From Bacteroidales bacterium UBA4073 (GTDB taxonomy: Bacteria; Bacteroidota; Bacteroidia; Bacteroidales; Tenuifilaceae): DNA of 6,862 nt. Location of the stretch: the NCBI GenBank assembly GCA_002383425.1, contig DFYV01000055.1, positions 1 to 6,862 on the forward strand. Reading direction: 5' to 3'. Both the position numbers and the translations under genes were made by a program. Positions within the stretch are counted from its first letter, which is position 1; each line of letters begins with the position of its first letter. Under the pieces are notes generated by a model. That model searched no databases. It was not told the origin of the DNA and saw nothing but the letters and a program-made list of their open reading frames with translations. Below, piece after piece: positions 5,967 to 6,862 of the stretch.

Positions 5967-5972
5967 TTGAAT

Positions 5973-6650
5973 ATGATAGACCTTTGCAAGTTCTGTCAAC
6001 ACAAATCGAAAGCGTCTGAGCAACTTAGCGATTCAGAGCTATCGGCACAATCGGACAATTGCGCTGAATACCGATTCAAAAAAGGCGATAGGATTATCCG
6101 ACAGGGAACTTTATCGTCCAATGTTGTCTTTTTACGAGAAGGATTAGTGAAGCTGCATATGACAGGTCCCTTGCACGAACAAATTATTAAGCTAACCAAT
6201 GGCCCTTCATACCTTGGGCTACCTACCACTTTTGGCGATAAAGTAAATCATTATTCCGTGACAGCCATTGAGGATTCGCTGGTTTGTTTTATTGATCTGA
6301 ATACCTTCAAAACATTCATCATGAATAATCCTGTTTTTGCCTTTGAACTATTCATTGAACTATGTATTAATGAGCTAAACTCATATCATCGCTGTGTGAA
6401 CCGTACCCAGAAGCAGGTTAGCGGAAGTTTGGCTGAAAACCTACTCTTTTTTGCCGATGACATTTACCATTCCGATGAGTTTATTCTCCCGCTTAGCCGT
6501 GAGGAACTTGGCAACCTGATTGATGCCTCTCGCGAAAGCGTTAGCCGAACACTAAACGAGTTCCAGAATGAAGGTCTTATACAAATCGATAGTAAAAAAA
6601 TTATACTTTTAGATAAAAAAAGATTGCAGCTAATCAGTCAGTATGGCTAA
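5973..6650 (+). CDS. Crp/Fnr-family transcriptional regulator (possibly HcpR-like or FNR-like)
   Basis: DNA-binding sensor of 225 aa from the ATG at 5973; a TTG two codons upstream at 5967 is possible but touches the operator. The cyclic-nucleotide-binding-type beta-roll spans about residues 32-118 (FKKGDRIIRQGTLSSNVVFLREG), a long dimer helix follows (about 120-145), and the C-terminal helix-turn-helix lies at about 172-205, with recognition helix SRESVSRTL. That helix has Arg and Glu where Crp has them and Ser where Fnr has it, fitting a TGTGA-type site such as the perfect palindrome just upstream. Cysteines are C5, C8, C30, C105, C131 and C141. C105, in SLVCFIDL, lines up with the central cluster ligand of E. 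coli FNR (C122), and C5/C8 with two of its N-terminal ligands, but the third N-terminal ligand is absent. An oxygen, nitric oxide or sulfur/redox sensor is plausible; the ligand cannot be decided. It probably controls itself and perhaps the divergent operon. Confidence 0.85.
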   Translation: MIDLCKFCQHKSKASEQLSDSELSAQSDNCAEYRFKKGDRIIRQGTLSSNVVFLREGLVKLHMTGPLHEQIIKLTNGPSYLGLPTTFGDKVNHYSVTAIEDSLVCFIDLNTFKTFIMNNPVFAFELFIELCINELNSYHRCVNRTQKQVSGSLAENLLFFADDIYHSDEFILPLSREELGNLIDASRESVSRTLNEFQNEGLIQIDSKKIILLDKKRLQLISQYG

Positions 6651-6700
6651 CTTCCTGTAACAAATCCTTACGGCTCGTTTGGGTAATGGTGATGGATTAA

Positions 6701-6766
6701 GTTCAAAGTTCCATGTTCGAGGCTTGCCCTGAGTGAAATCGAAGGGTTCGAGGTTCGAGGTTCAAA
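6701..6766. repeat. Heptamer repeats of the GTTCGAG/GTTCAAA type, interrupted by a 24-bp module
   Basis: Three 7-bp units (GTTCAAA, GTTCCAT, GTTCGAG; 6701-6721) are followed by a 24-bp module (6722-6745) and then three more units (GTTCGAG twice, GTTCAAA; 6746-6766). The module is flanked on both sides by GTTCGAG, as if it had been placed into, or copied together with, the array. A 7-bp period is not compatible with coding sequence. Confidence 0.8.
6727..6746. repeat. Hairpin-forming core of the dispersed-repeat module
   Basis: The strand can fold with CCCT (6727-6730) pairing to AGGG (6743-6746). Inside this are tandem G-A/A-G mismatches (GA at 6731-6732 opposite GA at 6741-6742), a G-C pair, a T-T mismatch and a GAAA loop (6735-6738). 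From memory, close relatives of this module (CCCTGAG...GAAGGG) occur as dispersed intergenic repeats in many Bacteroidota genomes. The location 75 nt downstream of the regulator stop might give it a 3'-end role, but there is no T-run, so it is not a standard intrinsic terminator. Confidence 0.5.
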
Positions 6767-6833
6767 ATTACGAATTACGAATTACGAATTACGAATTACG
6801 AATTACGAATTACGAATTACGAATTACGAATTA
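6766..6833. repeat. Tandem heptamer array, nine copies of AATTACG plus a partial copy
   Basis: Nine exact, uninterrupted copies of the 7-bp unit AATTACG occupy 6766-6828, followed by a partial unit (AATTA). The array follows the GTTCAAA units in the same 7-bp phase, with no gap. It is a short tandem repeat prone to slippage, so copy number may vary between strains. No open reading frame or known RNA overlaps it. Confidence 0.95.
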
Positions 6834-6846
6834 AAGATTCCTTTTT

Positions 6847-6862
6847 ACGAACAACGAACAAC
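6847..6862. repeat. Third heptamer type (ACGAACA), two copies running off the window end
   Basis: Two exact copies of ACGAACA (6847-6853, 6854-6860) are followed by the first two bases of a possible third at the window edge. They are separated from the AATTACG array by about 13 bp of degenerate sequence. The array probably continues outside the window. Confidence 0.6.

Noticed and set aside
5967..5972. TTG start for the Crp/Fnr regulator
   Set aside because: It directly abuts the operator and leaves almost no leader after the predicted transcription start. The ATG at 5973 is the standard codon and loses only two residues.
6766..6833. CRISPR array
   Set aside because: Units are 7 bp, contiguous and without spacers.

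Overview
The window looks like chromosomal DNA from an anaerobic or facultative member of the Bacteroidota. The evidence is roughly 40 % GC, two copies of the Bacteroidota sigma-factor -7 motif TAnnTTTG in the one divergent intergenic region, mostly weak or absent Shine-Dalgarno sequences, and a 7-bp tandem repeat tract of a kind I associate with this phylum. A marine or sediment Marinilabiliales/Bacteroidales relative is a guess, not a demonstrated assignment.

Almost all of the window (positions 5842 down to 91, minus strand) is one tightly packed seven-gene operon. In transcription order it encodes a DsrE-family protein, a TusA-family sulfur carrier, a small MvhD-like protein, a 433-aa QmoA-type flavo-iron-sulfur protein, a 643-aa full-length HdrA-like (QmoB-like) flavo-iron-sulfur protein, a 90-aa winged-helix protein, and a QmoC-like protein that fuses an HdrC-type double [4Fe-4S] domain to a six-helix membrane anchor. 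Two junctions are TAATG stop/start overlaps and most others are under 50 nt, so co-expression is very likely.

Diverging from this operon on the plus strand (5973-6650) is a Crp/Fnr-family regulator. The 130-nt intergenic region holds both TAnnTTTG boxes, a perfect TTGTGA-N6-TCACAA operator at the start of the regulator gene, a weaker TGTGA-like site, and a perfect 6-bp inverted repeat over the -7 box of the operon. The regulator therefore probably controls itself and possibly the operon.

Working model (inference): DsrE and TusA deliver protein-bound persulfide sulfur to a cytoplasmic Qmo/Hdr-like complex, whose flavin and iron-sulfur chain is wired through the QmoC-like subunit to the membrane quinone pool. 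It differs from the classical sulfate-reducer Qmo complex in three ways. The MvhD-like module is a separate subunit. No AprAB, Dsr or HdrB gene is next to it. A winged-helix protein sits inside the operon. Several cofactor sites are degenerate: one cluster of the HdrA-like protein and the N-terminal CCxxC of the MvhD-like protein. The sulfur substrate and the direction of electron flow cannot be read from the sequence.

Downstream of the regulator (6701 to the window end) is a non-coding mosaic of 7-bp tandem repeats interrupted by a 24-bp hairpin-forming module. No RNA gene, IS element, CRISPR array or convincing intrinsic terminator was seen. Positions 1-90 hold nothing I can identify.
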